A model generated the notes under the pieces. That model was given only the letters and a program-made list of their open reading frames with translations, did no database searches and had not been told where the DNA came from. From contig JAEWAH010000237.1 of the NCBI GenBank assembly GCA_023391725.1, positions 1-5,215 of the forward strand: 5,215 nt of DNA, in the 5' to 3' direction. This document shows positions 5,160 to 5,215 of this stretch, piece after piece; the first letter of the stretch is position 1, and each line of letters begins with the position of its first letter. A program made the position numbers and the translations under genes. This stretch comes from Bacillota bacterium. Lineage in GTDB: Bacteria; Bacillota; Clostridia; Christensenellales; Aristaeellaceae.

Positions 5160-5215
5160 ATGAAATACGCAATGATCGGGACCTGGAAGATGAGCTTTGC
5201 GGGGGTCTCTCAGGC
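5160..5215 (+). CDS. Probable N4-(beta-N-acetylglucosaminyl)-L-asparaginase / isoaspartyl peptidase family, N-terminal fragment
   Basis: Eighteen codons are visible before the window ends, beginning MKYAMIGTWKMSFAGVSQ. This resembles the opening beta strand of bacterial glycosylasparaginase-type Ntn hydrolases, which often read W-x-I-I-A-T-W-R-M followed by a short helix start such as EGV. These enzymes cleave the bond between N-acetylglucosamine and asparagine, or related beta-aspartyl bonds, after self-processing at an internal threonine. That threonine lies far beyond the window. The gene is 31 nt after cutC and has a good ribosome site, so it is in the same operon. The call rests on recall of the family's N-terminus over a very short stretch and is tentative; that a real gene starts here is much surer. 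Confidence 0.55.
   Translation, partial: MKYAMIGTWKMSFAGVSQ

Overview
The window looks like chromosomal DNA of a GC-rich member of the Bacillota, probably a gut-type Clostridia. This rests on strong AAGGAG-type ribosome binding sites, a CUT1-type sugar ABC transporter with no ATPase gene in view, and a divergent ROK regulator. The lineage is an inference. The solute-binding protein has no lipobox cysteine, which is unusual for a monoderm and fits only some clostridial lineages.

Left half, minus strand, reading right to left: a sugar-binding protein gene (2846 to 1629), a 253-bp spacer rich in inverted repeats, a MalF/UgpA-type permease (1375 to 428) and, 2 nt further on, a MalG/UgpE-type permease (425 to beyond base 1, cut by the window edge). 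This is a standard operon order for a carbohydrate uptake-1 (CUT1) importer. The 357-bp divergent region (2847-3203) carries a near-consensus promoter for the rightward genes and palindromes that could be operators.

Right half, plus strand: a ROK-family repressor (3204-4379), a CutC-family TIM-barrel protein (4385-5128) whose start sits at the ROK stop codon, and the first 18 codons of a gene (from 5160) that reads like the start of an N4-(beta-N-acetylglucosaminyl)-L-asparaginase / isoaspartyl peptidase. That last call rests on a very short stretch.

Together the genes suggest a glycan or glycoconjugate scavenging locus: an importer, a local ROK sensor, and catabolic or accessory enzymes. 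If the last gene is a glycosylasparaginase, glycosylated asparagine (GlcNAc-Asn or related) or an N-glycan fragment is a reasonable candidate substrate. No defence system, CRISPR array, RNA gene or transposase is visible. The least ordinary parts are the palindromic element between the binding-protein and permease genes (outer arms enclosing two hairpins, beside a perfect 16-bp hairpin), the ROK protein without its zinc-site cysteines, and the palindromes in the divergent control region.
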